From assembly GCA_016288795.1 (NCBI GenBank), contig JAEELI010000017.1:1-64000 (forward strand): 64,000 bases of DNA. Direction: 5' to 3'. Of the stretch, positions 23,102 to 31,953 are shown piece after piece. The position numbers and the translations under genes are program-made. The number at the start of each line of letters is the position of its first letter. Position 1 is the first letter of the stretch. Origin of the DNA: Caryophanales bacterium. GTDB taxonomy: Bacteria; Bacillota_I; Bacilli_A; RF39; UBA660. The notes below the pieces were generated by a model that searched no databases, had not been told where the DNA came from, and was given only the letters and a program-made list of their open reading frames with translations.

Positions 23102-23714
23102 TATACTATTAAATTTTCAAGATAATTTATATATGTTTTATGAATGGGAAGAAGAAGACGTTTATGATTATATAAAAAAGATTCCTCTTTTTCATATTCA
23201 AAAGAAAGATTTTCAAGATATTTGGTCTAATAAAATAAAAGTTGAGGAATCTTTTTTAAATATGATAGAGAATAAGACAAAAACAAAAAGGGGAGATTAT
23301 TTAAAATATGTGGCTATATTTAGTGATGGTTCAAATAATATTGCCTTAGAATTTAATAATGAAGGGATATCAACTAATAAGAGTAGTTTATTATTAGATG
23401 ATGAATTGAATATTAATGAATTCGTCTATAATGTAGAGTTAACTAAAGTTAACTATAAAATTCTTTCTCAGGAAGAAATATTAAGAGAAACAAAACAAGA
23501 TATAAAGATCAAAAAAATATTAAAAACCGAAATAAAAACAATGTTTAATAACAAAGATAAAAGTAAGTTTAAGTATATTTATTTAGAATGGTTTAATGAA
23601 TTAAATGATAACTATGAAGAAATGTTTTTAAGAATGTTAGATAAAATTAACAATAGATTGACTAATAAAGAGTATGAAATATATGAATTAATTAAAATGA
23701 CATATAGTGTATAA
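23085..23714 (+). CDS. Unknown conserved-type protein beginning MNYYYDILLNFQD
   Basis: The 209-residue soluble protein is acidic and aromatic-rich near the N-terminus (FYEWEEEDVYDYIKKIPLF). A beta segment around YLKYVAIFSDGSNNIALEF and a helical C-terminus follow. The N-terminus recalls a Bacillota family of unknown function (DUF3603-type), but this is memory of pattern and not a search. AGGAAGG is well placed. Codon use is the same as its neighbours. Confidence 0.55.
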   Translation: MNYYYDILLNFQDNLYMFYEWEEEDVYDYIKKIPLFHIQKKDFQDIWSNKIKVEESFLNMIENKTKTKRGDYLKYVAIFSDGSNNIALEFNNEGISTNKSSLLLDDELNINEFVYNVELTKVNYKILSQEEILRETKQDIKIKKILKTEIKTMFNNKDKSKFKYIYLEWFNELNDNYEEMFLRMLDKINNRLTNKEYEIYELIKMTYSV

Positions 23715-23754
23715 AATAGATTAAAAAAGTAAATAATAATATTAGGTGATAATA

Positions 23755-24294
23755 TTGAGAAGAATAATAATTCTTTTTCTATCTATATGTTTATTGGTTG
23801 GATGCGGGAAAATGACCCAAAGAGGAGCAGTAGAAAGGTATTTAAAAAAATATAAAACTTTAGATAGTGAAGTGTTAGTGGATTTAGAAAATATAGTTCA
23901 AAGTGAAAATTTAAATAAAGAACAAGAAAAGAAATATAGAGATATATTAAAAAAACAATATAAAGATTTAACTTATGATATTTTAGAAGAAGAATATGAT
24001 GATGAATTTAGCTATGTTAAAGTTAAAATAACTGTTTATGATTATTATAAAGCTAATTATGATTCAGCTTTGTATTTAGAAAATAATCGTAGTGAATTTT
24101 ACGATGATGATGGTAATTATGATGTTAATAAATATATAGATTTTCGCTTGAACAATCTAAGTAATACTACAAATAGAATTGATTATACAATAGTTTTAAC
24201 AGTCGCTAAGGAAAACAATAATTATGTAGTGGTAGAACCTAGCGAAAGCGATTTAAAAAAGATTCATGGTATTTATAATTATGAATTAGAATAA
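23755..24294 (+). CDS. Predicted lipoprotein, unknown function
   Basis: TTG at 23755 is the likely start because AGGTG lies 6 bases upstream, where an in-frame GTG at 23746 falls within that site. The 179-residue product has a short basic start, a hydrophobic core and the lipobox LLVGC (Cys at about residue 17). The outer domain has a helical repeat-like start (RGAVERYLKKYKTLDSEVL) and then strands with many Tyr and Asp. It may be distantly like membrane-anchored lumazine-type unknown lipoproteins, but no family is named. Confidence 0.62.
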   Translation: MRRIIILFLSICLLVGCGKMTQRGAVERYLKKYKTLDSEVLVDLENIVQSENLNKEQEKKYRDILKKQYKDLTYDILEEEYDDEFSYVKVKITVYDYYKANYDSALYLENNRSEFYDDDGNYDVNKYIDFRLNNLSNTTNRIDYTIVLTVAKENNNYVVVEPSESDLKKIHGIYNYELE

Positions 24295-24327
24295 AAAAAG
24301 AAAACATTAACTTTGTTTTCTTTTTTT
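24293..24327. terminator. Bidirectional terminator
   Basis: A7-GAAAACA (24293-24306) pairs with TGTTTTC-T7 (24314-24327), a 14-bp symmetrical stem between convergent genes. Confidence 0.85.
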
Positions 24328-24774
24328 AGGATTATTTTTAACATAAGAAACATTATTCTTATAATTCTTACGAACAATATTACTTTCTTTAGTTCGCTTT
24401 CTCTTTGGTTTAGTTCTATTAGGTCTTCTAGCATTTTTATTTTTTGGTTTAACTGGAGTTTTTGTAACTGGGACTTCCTTCTTTGGTTTATTCTCCTTTT
24501 TAACTGGAGTTTTCTTAACTTTATCTTTAACTTTCTTTTCTTTTTTAACCTTTTCCCTTTTAGGTTTACTAACTTTTTCTTTCTTAATTGAACCAGTTTT
24601 TTCCTTGATAGAAACTCTTTTCTTTCTAACTTTCTTTTCTTTAGGGATATTCTTACTTTCTTCTGGTTCAAAATATTTTATTAAAAAAATTGAAATGAAT
24701 AAAAAAAGCGCAACAAAATAAACAGATATAACTATGATAAAAAATATATCGATACCATCAAAATTTCTGTTCAT
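24307..24774 (-). CDS. Single-pass membrane protein with very Lys-rich cytoplasmic tail
   Basis: The ATG at 24774 is chosen for its spacing from AAAGGG, giving 155 residues. A hydrophobic segment (FFIIVISVYFVALFLFISIF) near residues 10-30 is followed by about 110 residues that are mainly Lys, Arg, Pro and Val, arranged loosely as KKTPVKKENKPKKE-like units. Such tails bind nucleic acid or acidic polymers or are simply disordered. The codon pattern is coding-like and a terminator follows the stop. No family is recognised. Confidence 0.55.
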   Translation of the reverse strand: MNRNFDGIDIFFIIVISVYFVALFLFISIFLIKYFEPEESKNIPKEKKVRKKRVSIKEKTGSIKKEKVSKPKREKVKKEKKVKDKVKKTPVKKENKPKKEVPVTKTPVKPKNKNARRPNRTKPKRKRTKESNIVRKNYKNNVSYVKNNPKKRKQS

Positions 24775-24916
24775 ATAATTCATCCCTTTTGCAAGTATTA
24801 TAATATAACTTTCCTAAAAATAATAGCAAAAATATGTCAATTTGGCGAAAATTGTAGCTATATTAGAATTTTTGAGTGTTAAATGTGTTAAAATATATAG
24901 AGAAAGTAGGAGTTTA

Positions 24917-26662
24917 GTGAAAAAAAGTTATCAATACATTTTATTGTTTCTTTTCCTATTTATACTAAATATAAATACTTTTTATGCTGACACAATTTTC
25001 CAAGGAACCATTACTGGTTCTGGAGTTAATACAAGAAAAGGCCCTGGAACTAACTATGGCACTAATAGCACATTAGTTAAAGGAAATAAATATAAATTAG
25101 TTTCTAATACTTTATATCAATCAGAATCTGGTTGTAGTGCTGGCTGGTATAAGATTTATTATAGTGGAACATCTATTGGTTATGTTTGCGCAAGCTATGT
25201 AAAAGTAGAAGAAGTAGATCAAATGGATATTCAAGATGTTTATCTAAGACCTTGGACTAGTCCTAAAAAGGCTATTACCGGAGGAGCCATCTTTATTACT
25301 CAATCATATATCAATAAAGGACAATTTACCTCATATTTAAAGAAATTTAATGTTAATCCAAATGGCTCCTATAGTGTTTATAACCATCAATATATGGCTA
25401 ATTTACAAGCACCTTATTCAGAAGCTTATTCTAGCTATAACAGTTATTTAGCCAATAATTTGTTGGCATTGCCTTTAGTGTTTACCATTCCTGTATTTGA
25501 AAATATGCCAGAATGGACTACATTACCTGGTAAAGAAACAATTACTGCTTGTCAAAATGAAGTTTTGGATACTGAATTTGAAGCATTGCTTGATGCTGAG
25601 AATTTTACTGAAAGCTATAAGTGTAAATTAAGATTAATTCATCAAACATATGCTAATTGGACATTTAAATCTTTACCTACAGGTTTAGATTTTGCGAGAT
25701 CAGTTACTGCGGAACAAGCAGTTAGCTCAATTCAAGGTGGAAATCTTTATTATGATTTATCTTCAGGTAGTCCAATCCAGACAGAAAAAGGTTGGTATAG
25801 AGCTAACAGGGCTACAGTAGAGTTTTACTTAGATCCAAGAAACTCTTTAGTTCCCGAAAGAATACTTATGTTTGAAAACTTAGGTTATAGTGAAAACTAT
25901 ACTATTCCAGTAGTTCAAAGTATATTAAATGGAACATTTATGGCAGAGTATTCTCTAATAGATAATGAAAGTTATGCTTCAATATTTGTTAATGCTGGTT
26001 CAGTTGCTAATATTAGTTCAGTTTATTTAGCATCTTTAGCTCGTCAAGAATCTGGAACCAAAGGTTCAAGAGCAACTTCTGGAGCTGAGTTCACTTATAA
26101 AGGAATAACTTATAAAAACTTATTTAATTTCTTTAATATTGGAGCTAATAGTAGTGCTGAAAGCCCAATACTTGCTGGTCTAGTTTGGGCTAGTGGTGGT
26201 GATACCAGTGTTATTGTAAGTCCAACTAATATTGGACCAACAGACAATACACCAGCTAATTTGACTGAAGAAGTTGTATTAACTAAGTTAAAAGCTGCTA
26301 AACAAAGTGGTATTTTAACTAATATTAGTTTAGGAACTACTTTAAAGAGCATCAAAGATGCATTGCCTGAATTTGAGATAACTATTGAGAATGTATCTGA
26401 TAATGATTATGTAAAAACTGGTGATACTTTAGTAATAAAAGATGGTGAAAATATAGTTAATTTAACAATAGCTATCAAGGGTGATGTAGATGGCAATGGT
26501 GAGACCGGAGCAACTGATTATGTTAAGATAAAAAACTTTATTATGGAAAAACAAGGTAGTGAATTATCTGTTGCTCAAAGTGTTGCAGCAGACGTAGATG
26601 CTAATGGTGAAATTGGTGCAACTGATTATGTTAAGATAAAGAATAGTATAATGGAGAGATAA
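24917..26662 (+). CDS. Secreted SH3-domain N-acetylglucosaminidase with two C-terminal dockerin repeats
   Basis: GTG at 24917 is chosen: AGTAGGAG lies just before it and it yields a clean signal peptide (KKSYQYILLFLFLFILN, cleavage near FYA). The 581-residue protein has a bacterial SH3 domain (TGSGVNTRKGPGTNYGTN onward) and a LytD-type endo-beta-N-acetylglucosaminidase region (IHQTYANWTFK; YLASLARQESGTKGS near residue 375). It ends with two dockerin-like calcium repeats (DVDGNGETGATDYVKIKN and DVDANGEIGATDYVKIKN). It should cut peptidoglycan outside the cell. A TTG 25 codons upstream is less likely. The next gene starts 1 bp after the stop. Confidence 0.85.
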   Translation: MKKSYQYILLFLFLFILNINTFYADTIFQGTITGSGVNTRKGPGTNYGTNSTLVKGNKYKLVSNTLYQSESGCSAGWYKIYYSGTSIGYVCASYVKVEEVDQMDIQDVYLRPWTSPKKAITGGAIFITQSYINKGQFTSYLKKFNVNPNGSYSVYNHQYMANLQAPYSEAYSSYNSYLANNLLALPLVFTIPVFENMPEWTTLPGKETITACQNEVLDTEFEALLDAENFTESYKCKLRLIHQTYANWTFKSLPTGLDFARSVTAEQAVSSIQGGNLYYDLSSGSPIQTEKGWYRANRATVEFYLDPRNSLVPERILMFENLGYSENYTIPVVQSILNGTFMAEYSLIDNESYASIFVNAGSVANISSVYLASLARQESGTKGSRATSGAEFTYKGITYKNLFNFFNIGANSSAESPILAGLVWASGGDTSVIVSPTNIGPTDNTPANLTEEVVLTKLKAAKQSGILTNISLGTTLKSIKDALPEFEITIENVSDNDYVKTGDTLVIKDGENIVNLTIAIKGDVDGNGETGATDYVKIKNFIMEKQGSELSVAQSVAADVDANGEIGATDYVKIKNSIMER

Positions 26663-26663
26663 G

Positions 26664-28082
26664 ATGAAAAAAAGATTTATAAAAATAATTGTTACAGTTT
26701 GTTTGTTATTTGGTTGGGTATCTAATGCCTGTGCAGCCTCTTTTACAGTTAGTGTTGGATCACAAAATCTAACTAAAGGTGGTTCAACTAAATTAACAAT
26801 AAAGGGTAGTGATGTAACTGGAAGATTTAATATATCTTCATCTAATTCTGGTGTTGTATCTGTAAGCGAAGATAGAGCTTGGATAGAAAACAACTCATAC
26901 ACAGTCACCTTAACTGCCAATGGTGTTGGCAGTGCGACTATTACTGTGTCGCCAAGTGGTGTAAGTGATTCTAGTGGTAGTGCAGTATCACTTTCAGCAA
27001 AGTCAATTAAAATTAATGTGGCGTTACCAAGAGAAAAATCAACTGATAATAATTTAAAAAGTTTAAGTGTAGAAGGTTATACAATTACACCAGAGTTTAG
27101 CAAAGACGTCCTAGATTATAAAGTAACAGTTCCTGAAGGAACTACAAGTGTTAAAATTAATGCATCTGCAAATTCGGGATACGCTAAAGTATCTGGGGCT
27201 GGAGAGCAAACAATTTCTGAAGGTTTAAATAACTTAAGTGTTGTTGTAACTAGTGAAAGTGGGTCTAAAAAGACTTATAACATAGAAGTAGATGTAATAG
27301 ATCCTACTCCAATAATTGTCCCAATTAATAATGTTAATTGGACTGTAGTTAAATTGAGAGATAACTTTAAATGTCCAGAATTATTTCAAGAAAGTGAAGT
27401 AGTAATAGCTGGAACTAATATTCCTGCATGCAAGAATGATAAAGTTAATTATGTATTAGTAGGCTTAAAAGACGAGAATGGAAATGTTAAAAGTTACATA
27501 TATAATGAAAAAGCAAAAGATAATAAAAACTATTCTTTATATTCATATGCTTATAGTAATTCTTTACAAATAATAATCCTAAATTTAAAAGAATTAGATA
27601 ATGCAGAAAAAACGACATTAACAATAGATGATGTTAAATACGATGCATATCAATATAATAATTCAAGCAGATATTATGTTGTTTATGGTAAAAATATTGA
27701 AACTGGAGAAGAAGGATTCTATCTATATGATAGTAAAAATAAGACTTTTAGTGCTTATGATAGTGATTTTATAGATGATTTATTAAATAATTCTAATAAT
27801 AATATTTATTTATTAACTACAATAGTTTTTGGAGTTGGTTTATTCTTATCTATAATATGTATTATTTTATTAAATAAGAAAAAAAGTGTGAAAAAAGATA
27901 GACCTAAGAAGCAAAAAGAGGATATAATAGAAAAGGCACCAGAAGAAGAGAAAATAACTGATAATTCAGATGAAGAAGAAGTTGCTTCAGAAGAAAACAA
28001 CATAGAAGAAATAAAAGAAGAGGAAGAAGAAGATATCTTAGGAGAAAAGCCAAAGAAAAAAAGTAAGAAACGAAAAAAATAG
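26664..28082 (+). CDS. Membrane-anchored Ig-like/cadherin-like beta-sandwich surface protein
   Basis: A signal peptide ends near ACA (residue 24). An Ig-like (Big-type) domain (SFTVSVGSQNLTKGGSTKLT to about residue 120) and a cadherin-like beta-sandwich (LKSLSVEGYTITPEFSKDVL, about 130-210) follow. A third extracellular domain of unknown type (about 220-385), one membrane segment (LLTTIVFGVGLFLSIICIIL) and a charged Glu/Lys cytoplasmic tail complete the protein. It is co-transcribed with the dockerin-bearing hydrolase, so one of its outer domains is a candidate receptor. I do not see a canonical cohesin, so this is inference. Confidence 0.75.
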   Translation: MKKRFIKIIVTVCLLFGWVSNACAASFTVSVGSQNLTKGGSTKLTIKGSDVTGRFNISSSNSGVVSVSEDRAWIENNSYTVTLTANGVGSATITVSPSGVSDSSGSAVSLSAKSIKINVALPREKSTDNNLKSLSVEGYTITPEFSKDVLDYKVTVPEGTTSVKINASANSGYAKVSGAGEQTISEGLNNLSVVVTSESGSKKTYNIEVDVIDPTPIIVPINNVNWTVVKLRDNFKCPELFQESEVVIAGTNIPACKNDKVNYVLVGLKDENGNVKSYIYNEKAKDNKNYSLYSYAYSNSLQIIILNLKELDNAEKTTLTIDDVKYDAYQYNNSSRYYVVYGKNIETGEEGFYLYDSKNKTFSAYDSDFIDDLLNNSNNNIYLLTTIVFGVGLFLSIICIILLNKKKSVKKDRPKKQKEDIIEKAPEEEKITDNSDEEEVASEENNIEEIKEEEEEDILGEKPKKKSKKRKK

Positions 28083-28138
28083 TTTCGCAACTTTATTTTT
28101 TAATAGTTCTAAGATATAATTAATTACGGGTGTAATAT

Positions 28139-29185
28139 ATGAAATGGGTAGTAAACAATCATAATATATTTGAAATAATTTTAGTAACTTTTATAGTTAG
28201 TTTAGTTCTAGTTCCTATTGCTAAAAAGTTAGCTAATTATGTTGGTGCTATGGACATACCAAACGAAAGAAAAGTTCACAATAAACCTATGCCTAGATTA
28301 GGTGGTTTGGCTATATTTGGAGCATTTTTGCTTGGTTACATTTTATATGGTGATTTAACTACTCAAATGATTTCAATATTAATAGGTTCATTTATTATCT
28401 TATTAATAGGTATATTTGATGATATTAAACCTATTGGAGCAAAGTATAAATTTTTAGTTCAAATAGTCGCTGCTGTTATAGTGGTTATTTATGGAAAAGT
28501 TTACTTTACGGAAATAACATTCTTGGGATGGCGTATTAGTTTTAATATATATTTAAGTTATATATTATCAATATTCTTTATTGTTGCTATATCTAACGCT
28601 ATTAATTTAATAGATGGATTAGATGGTCTAGCAGCAGGAATAAGTGAAATTTACTTTATTACAATAAGTGTAATAGCAATATTATTGAATAAATTAGCTG
28701 GATTGGATATAGTTTTATCATTAATAATGCTGGGAGCGACGTTAGGATTTTTGGTTCATAATTTTCCACCCGCCAAGATATTTATGGGGGATTCTGGAAG
28801 TCTATTCTTAGGCTTTATGATTTCTGTAATTGCTTTAGTTAGTTATAAAGTAGCTACTTTAACATCATTAATTATTCCGATGGTAATACTAGCTATACCA
28901 ATATTTGATACATTATTAGCCATATTAAGAAGGCTACTTAAAGGTGAGAATATTGGAGCACCCGATAAAGAACATTTTCATCATCAATTATTGAAAATGA
29001 AATTATCAACAAAAAAGAGTATATTAATTATTTATTTTGTTAGTATAGTTTTTTCATCAGTTGCGATTCTATATGTTATAGGTCAAACTAAAGAAGCAGT
29101 TATAGTGTATGTTTTATTAATGATATTATTACTATTTGTTATTTTAAAAACAGATATTCTTTATAATCATAAAGATAAAAAATAA
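28139..29185 (+). CDS. tagO: Undecaprenyl-phosphate N-acetylhexosamine-1-phosphate transferase (TagO/WecA family)
   Basis: This 348-residue polyprenol-phosphate glycosyl-1-phosphate transferase has about ten membrane segments. PMPRLGGLAIF near residue 51, FDDIKPIGAKYKFLVQ near 97, NAINLIDGLDGLAAG near 155 and the HFHHQL motif near 281 are the catalytic-site signatures shared by MraY, WecA and TagO. It is expected to load GlcNAc-1-P onto the lipid carrier as the first step of teichoic acid or polysaccharide assembly. It stands first in the surface glycopolymer locus. Confidence 0.92.
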   Translation: MKWVVNNHNIFEIILVTFIVSLVLVPIAKKLANYVGAMDIPNERKVHNKPMPRLGGLAIFGAFLLGYILYGDLTTQMISILIGSFIILLIGIFDDIKPIGAKYKFLVQIVAAVIVVIYGKVYFTEITFLGWRISFNIYLSYILSIFFIVAISNAINLIDGLDGLAAGISEIYFITISVIAILLNKLAGLDIVLSLIMLGATLGFLVHNFPPAKIFMGDSGSLFLGFMISVIALVSYKVATLTSLIIPMVILAIPIFDTLLAILRRLLKGENIGAPDKEHFHHQLLKMKLSTKKSILIIYFVSIVFSSVAILYVIGQTKEAVIVYVLLMILLLFVILKTDILYNHKDKK

Positions 29186-29200
29186 AATATTTGATTTATA

Positions 29201-29236
29201 ACAAAAATGTAAATAAAGTGCTATTTACATTTTTGT
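29201..29236. other. Long AT-rich hairpin between tagO and the LCP gene
   Basis: ACAAAAATGTAAATA pairs perfectly over 15 bp with TATTTACATTTTTGT around a 6-nt loop. No clean T-run follows on the plus strand, so it may be a weak terminator, an mRNA end or an operator. Confidence 0.55.
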
Positions 29237-29292
29237 TAGCTAATTATTTGAATTAGTCTATAAAGTGTTTTATAATAATTAAAGAGGTTGTT

Positions 29293-30750
29293 ATGGGATT
29301 AAGAAAAAAGAAAAAAAGAAAGATTTTTTTTGCAGGACTAGGATTAATACTACTGATCATAGTTTTTTTAAATACCTTCTTATTATTAAAATATAATATT
29401 TTACCCGCAAAATACTTAATCCTATATGGTTTATTTGGAGTTATTATTCCAATATTATTGGTTTTTTATACATTATTTAGAAAGAAGAAAAATAAAAAGA
29501 AATTAATATGTGCTTTTTTTGAAATTATTTATATCATAGTTATGTGCGCAGCTTTTTTCTATTTAAATAAAACTTTTGATTTTTTAAATAAATTTACAAG
29601 TCTAATTGATTATGAAGCCAAGAATTATTATGTAGTGGCTTTGAATAATGGCATGATAAAGGATGTAAAAGATTTAAGCAATAAATTAGTTGGTTATTCT
29701 TCAAAAGCTGATAACACTTCTAATAAAGCCTTAGATAAGTTAAACAAAACTGTTAAAATTCAACCTTTAGATGTTGAAGGTAATGGGGCATTATTTGAAA
29801 AATTAGATAATAATGAGATATCTGCAATATTAATAACAAGCAGTTATTTTGATATGATTCAAGAGAATCAAGAAGTTGATGAAGAAAATCCAAATGAAGA
29901 AAAAATAGAAAAATATGTCGTAGTTTATAAGTTTTCTATAAGAGAAAAATCTAAAGAGGTTAAGGCTAAAGAAGTGGATGTTACGAAAAAGCCGTTTAAT
30001 ATTTATATATCTGGAATAGATACTTATGGAAGTGTTGCTGATAAAACAAGAAGTGATGTTAATATTTTAATGAGTATTAATCCAAAAACAAAAAAAATAT
30101 TAATGATTAATATACCTCGAGATTATTATGTAGAACTTGCTGGAGTCAATCAAAAAGATAAACTTACTCACGCAGGAACTTATGGTATAGATATGAGTGT
30201 TAAGACTATAGAAAGATTATTTGACATTGAAATTAACTATTATTTAAAGGTTAATTACAACGCTTTAATTAAATTAGTTGATGCCTTAGGTGGTGTTGAT
30301 GTTGAATCAGAATATGATTTTTCAAGTTATGAATTACATCATAGATTTAAAAAAGGAATTAATCATGTAAATGGAAAACAAGCCTTGGATTTTGTAAGAA
30401 CTAGAAAAGCATTCCAATATGGTGATAGAGTTAGAGGAGAAAATCAACAACGAATGATTAAAGCAATAATTCAAAAAGCATCTTCAGCTGCTATATTGGT
30501 TCGATATGATGATTTATTAAGAGCGTTAGATGGTAATTTTACTACTAATATGTCTACGAATAACATTACAAGTTTGATTAATATGCAACTTAAAGACATG
30601 GCAACTTGGAATATAGAATCAATAAGTGTAAATGGTAGTGATGGTCGGGCATATACTTACTCCGCTCCTAGTCAAGAGTTATATGTCATGATACCTAATG
30701 AAGAAACAGTAAACGAAGCTAAAACAAAATTAGCGGAAATAAAACAGTAA
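29293..30750 (+). CDS. LytR-CpsA-Psr (LCP) family glycopolymer ligase
   Basis: The 485-residue protein has three hydrophobic segments at the N-terminus and a ligand-like domain (about residues 110-220). The LCP domain follows: FNIYISGIDTYG, TRSDVNILMSINPKTKKILM, NIPRDYYVEL, VDALGGVDVE and GKQALDFVRTRK. The Arg and Asp residues that hold polyprenyl pyrophosphate are present. LCP enzymes attach teichoic acids or capsule to peptidoglycan. AGAGG precedes the ATG and a terminator follows. Confidence 0.92.
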   Translation: MGLRKKKKRKIFFAGLGLILLIIVFLNTFLLLKYNILPAKYLILYGLFGVIIPILLVFYTLFRKKKNKKKLICAFFEIIYIIVMCAAFFYLNKTFDFLNKFTSLIDYEAKNYYVVALNNGMIKDVKDLSNKLVGYSSKADNTSNKALDKLNKTVKIQPLDVEGNGALFEKLDNNEISAILITSSYFDMIQENQEVDEENPNEEKIEKYVVVYKFSIREKSKEVKAKEVDVTKKPFNIYISGIDTYGSVADKTRSDVNILMSINPKTKKILMINIPRDYYVELAGVNQKDKLTHAGTYGIDMSVKTIERLFDIEINYYLKVNYNALIKLVDALGGVDVESEYDFSSYELHHRFKKGINHVNGKQALDFVRTRKAFQYGDRVRGENQQRMIKAIIQKASSAAILVRYDDLLRALDGNFTTNMSTNNITSLINMQLKDMATWNIESISVNGSDGRAYTYSAPSQELYVMIPNEETVNEAKTKLAEIKQ

Positions 30751-30776
30751 AAAAGTATACGATTGTATACTTTTTT
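30749..30776 (+). terminator. Terminator after the LCP gene
   Basis: AAAAAAGTATAC-GATT-GTATACTTTTTT, a 12-bp symmetric stem. Confidence 0.88.
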
Positions 30777-30822
30777 ATATGATATTAACTAATAATATTG
30801 TATAATTATAATAGGTGTTTTT

Positions 30823-31938
30823 ATGAAAAAAGTAATTGGATTAGTAATTAATTTTATATTTAGATTATTTCCGGTCAATGAAAAAAAATTACTATTTGAA
30901 TCTGCTCATAATAAAGCTGACGGAAACCCATTGGCGTTATATTTGTATATAAAGAAGAACAATATAAATAATTTTAAATGTATTTGGCTTGTATCAAAAG
31001 AAACAGATATAAGTGATTTAGATAAAAAAGACGTTAGATATTATAGAACAATAAAAGGCCTATTTCATCAAGCAACAGCAAAATATTGGTTAAAAAGTCA
31101 AAGCACTTCAAGTATTATAAAAAAAAGAAAGAACCAAATATATTTGCAATTAGAGCATAGTAATGGAGTGTTTAAGAAATGTGGTTATGATGTAACAGGT
31201 ATTCACCCGGGATATCCAGCTAGTTTTACAAGAGAATGGGACTATTTTGTGGCTTCAGATAAAAGATTATTAGCGGAAATAAGAAGTTCAACAGGCTACG
31301 AAGGAAAAGGAGTAGTTACTGGAGTAGCAAGAACAGATATCATAGTTAATAGAAGTGAAGAATTAAAAGAAGAATTACTTAAAAAGATTAATATCCAAAA
31401 GAATAATAGAAAAATAGTTATGTATGCTCCAACTTTTAGAGAGAAAGACTTAACAGATTGGACTAATGAATTACCAGTTAAAGAATTTGGAAAAATGAAA
31501 GATTGCTTGTTTTTAATCAGATTACATCCACAAGCAAAGGGGATTAATCCCAAAATTAAATTACCAGATAATGTAATAGATCTTTCAAGGTATAATGATA
31601 CTCAAGATATATTATTAGTGTCAGATTTATTAATATCAGATTATTCTACAATAGTTTGGGATTTTACTTTAATGCATAGGCCAACTATTTTCTATATGTA
31701 TGATTTAGAAGAATATATTAAAGAAAGAAATGGTTTTGATATTGATATAGATAAAGAATTGCCTGGGCCAATGTGTAAGACACCTGAGGAATTGATTCAA
31801 CTAATAAAAGATGAATCTTGGTATAGCAAATATAATGAAAGAATTGAACATGCTAATAAAGAGTTTAATTATTTAAATGATGGTCATGTTTGTGAAAGAT
31901 TAACAAAAATGATAATAGATGGTTATTTTAAGAAGTAG
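30823..31938 (+). CDS. CDP-glycerol:poly(glycerophosphate) glycerophosphotransferase family (TagB/TagF-like)
   Basis: The 371-residue protein begins with a membrane-associating helix and contains the family signatures: QLEHSNGVFKKCGYD near residue 107, APTFRE near 203, IRLHPQA near 228, and LLISDYSTIVWDF near 270 with the catalytic DYS. Members transfer glycerol- or ribitol-phosphate from CDP-alditol to a lipid-linked acceptor. It has only the catalytic GT-B part without extra domains. The CDP-glycerol synthase TagD is not in the window. GGTG lies before the ATG, and the flippase gene follows at 15 bp. Confidence 0.88.
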   Translation: MKKVIGLVINFIFRLFPVNEKKLLFESAHNKADGNPLALYLYIKKNNINNFKCIWLVSKETDISDLDKKDVRYYRTIKGLFHQATAKYWLKSQSTSSIIKKRKNQIYLQLEHSNGVFKKCGYDVTGIHPGYPASFTREWDYFVASDKRLLAEIRSSTGYEGKGVVTGVARTDIIVNRSEELKEELLKKINIQKNNRKIVMYAPTFREKDLTDWTNELPVKEFGKMKDCLFLIRLHPQAKGINPKIKLPDNVIDLSRYNDTQDILLVSDLLISDYSTIVWDFTLMHRPTIFYMYDLEEYIKERNGFDIDIDKELPGPMCKTPEELIQLIKDESWYSKYNERIEHANKEFNYLNDGHVCERLTKMIIDGYFKK

Positions 31939-31953
31939 AAAAGGAGCCTTTTT

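Noticed and set aside
24842-24916. TTG start extending the dockerin hydrolase by 25 residues
   Set aside because: The extension lacks a ribosome binding site and masks a clean signal peptide that follows GTG at 24917.
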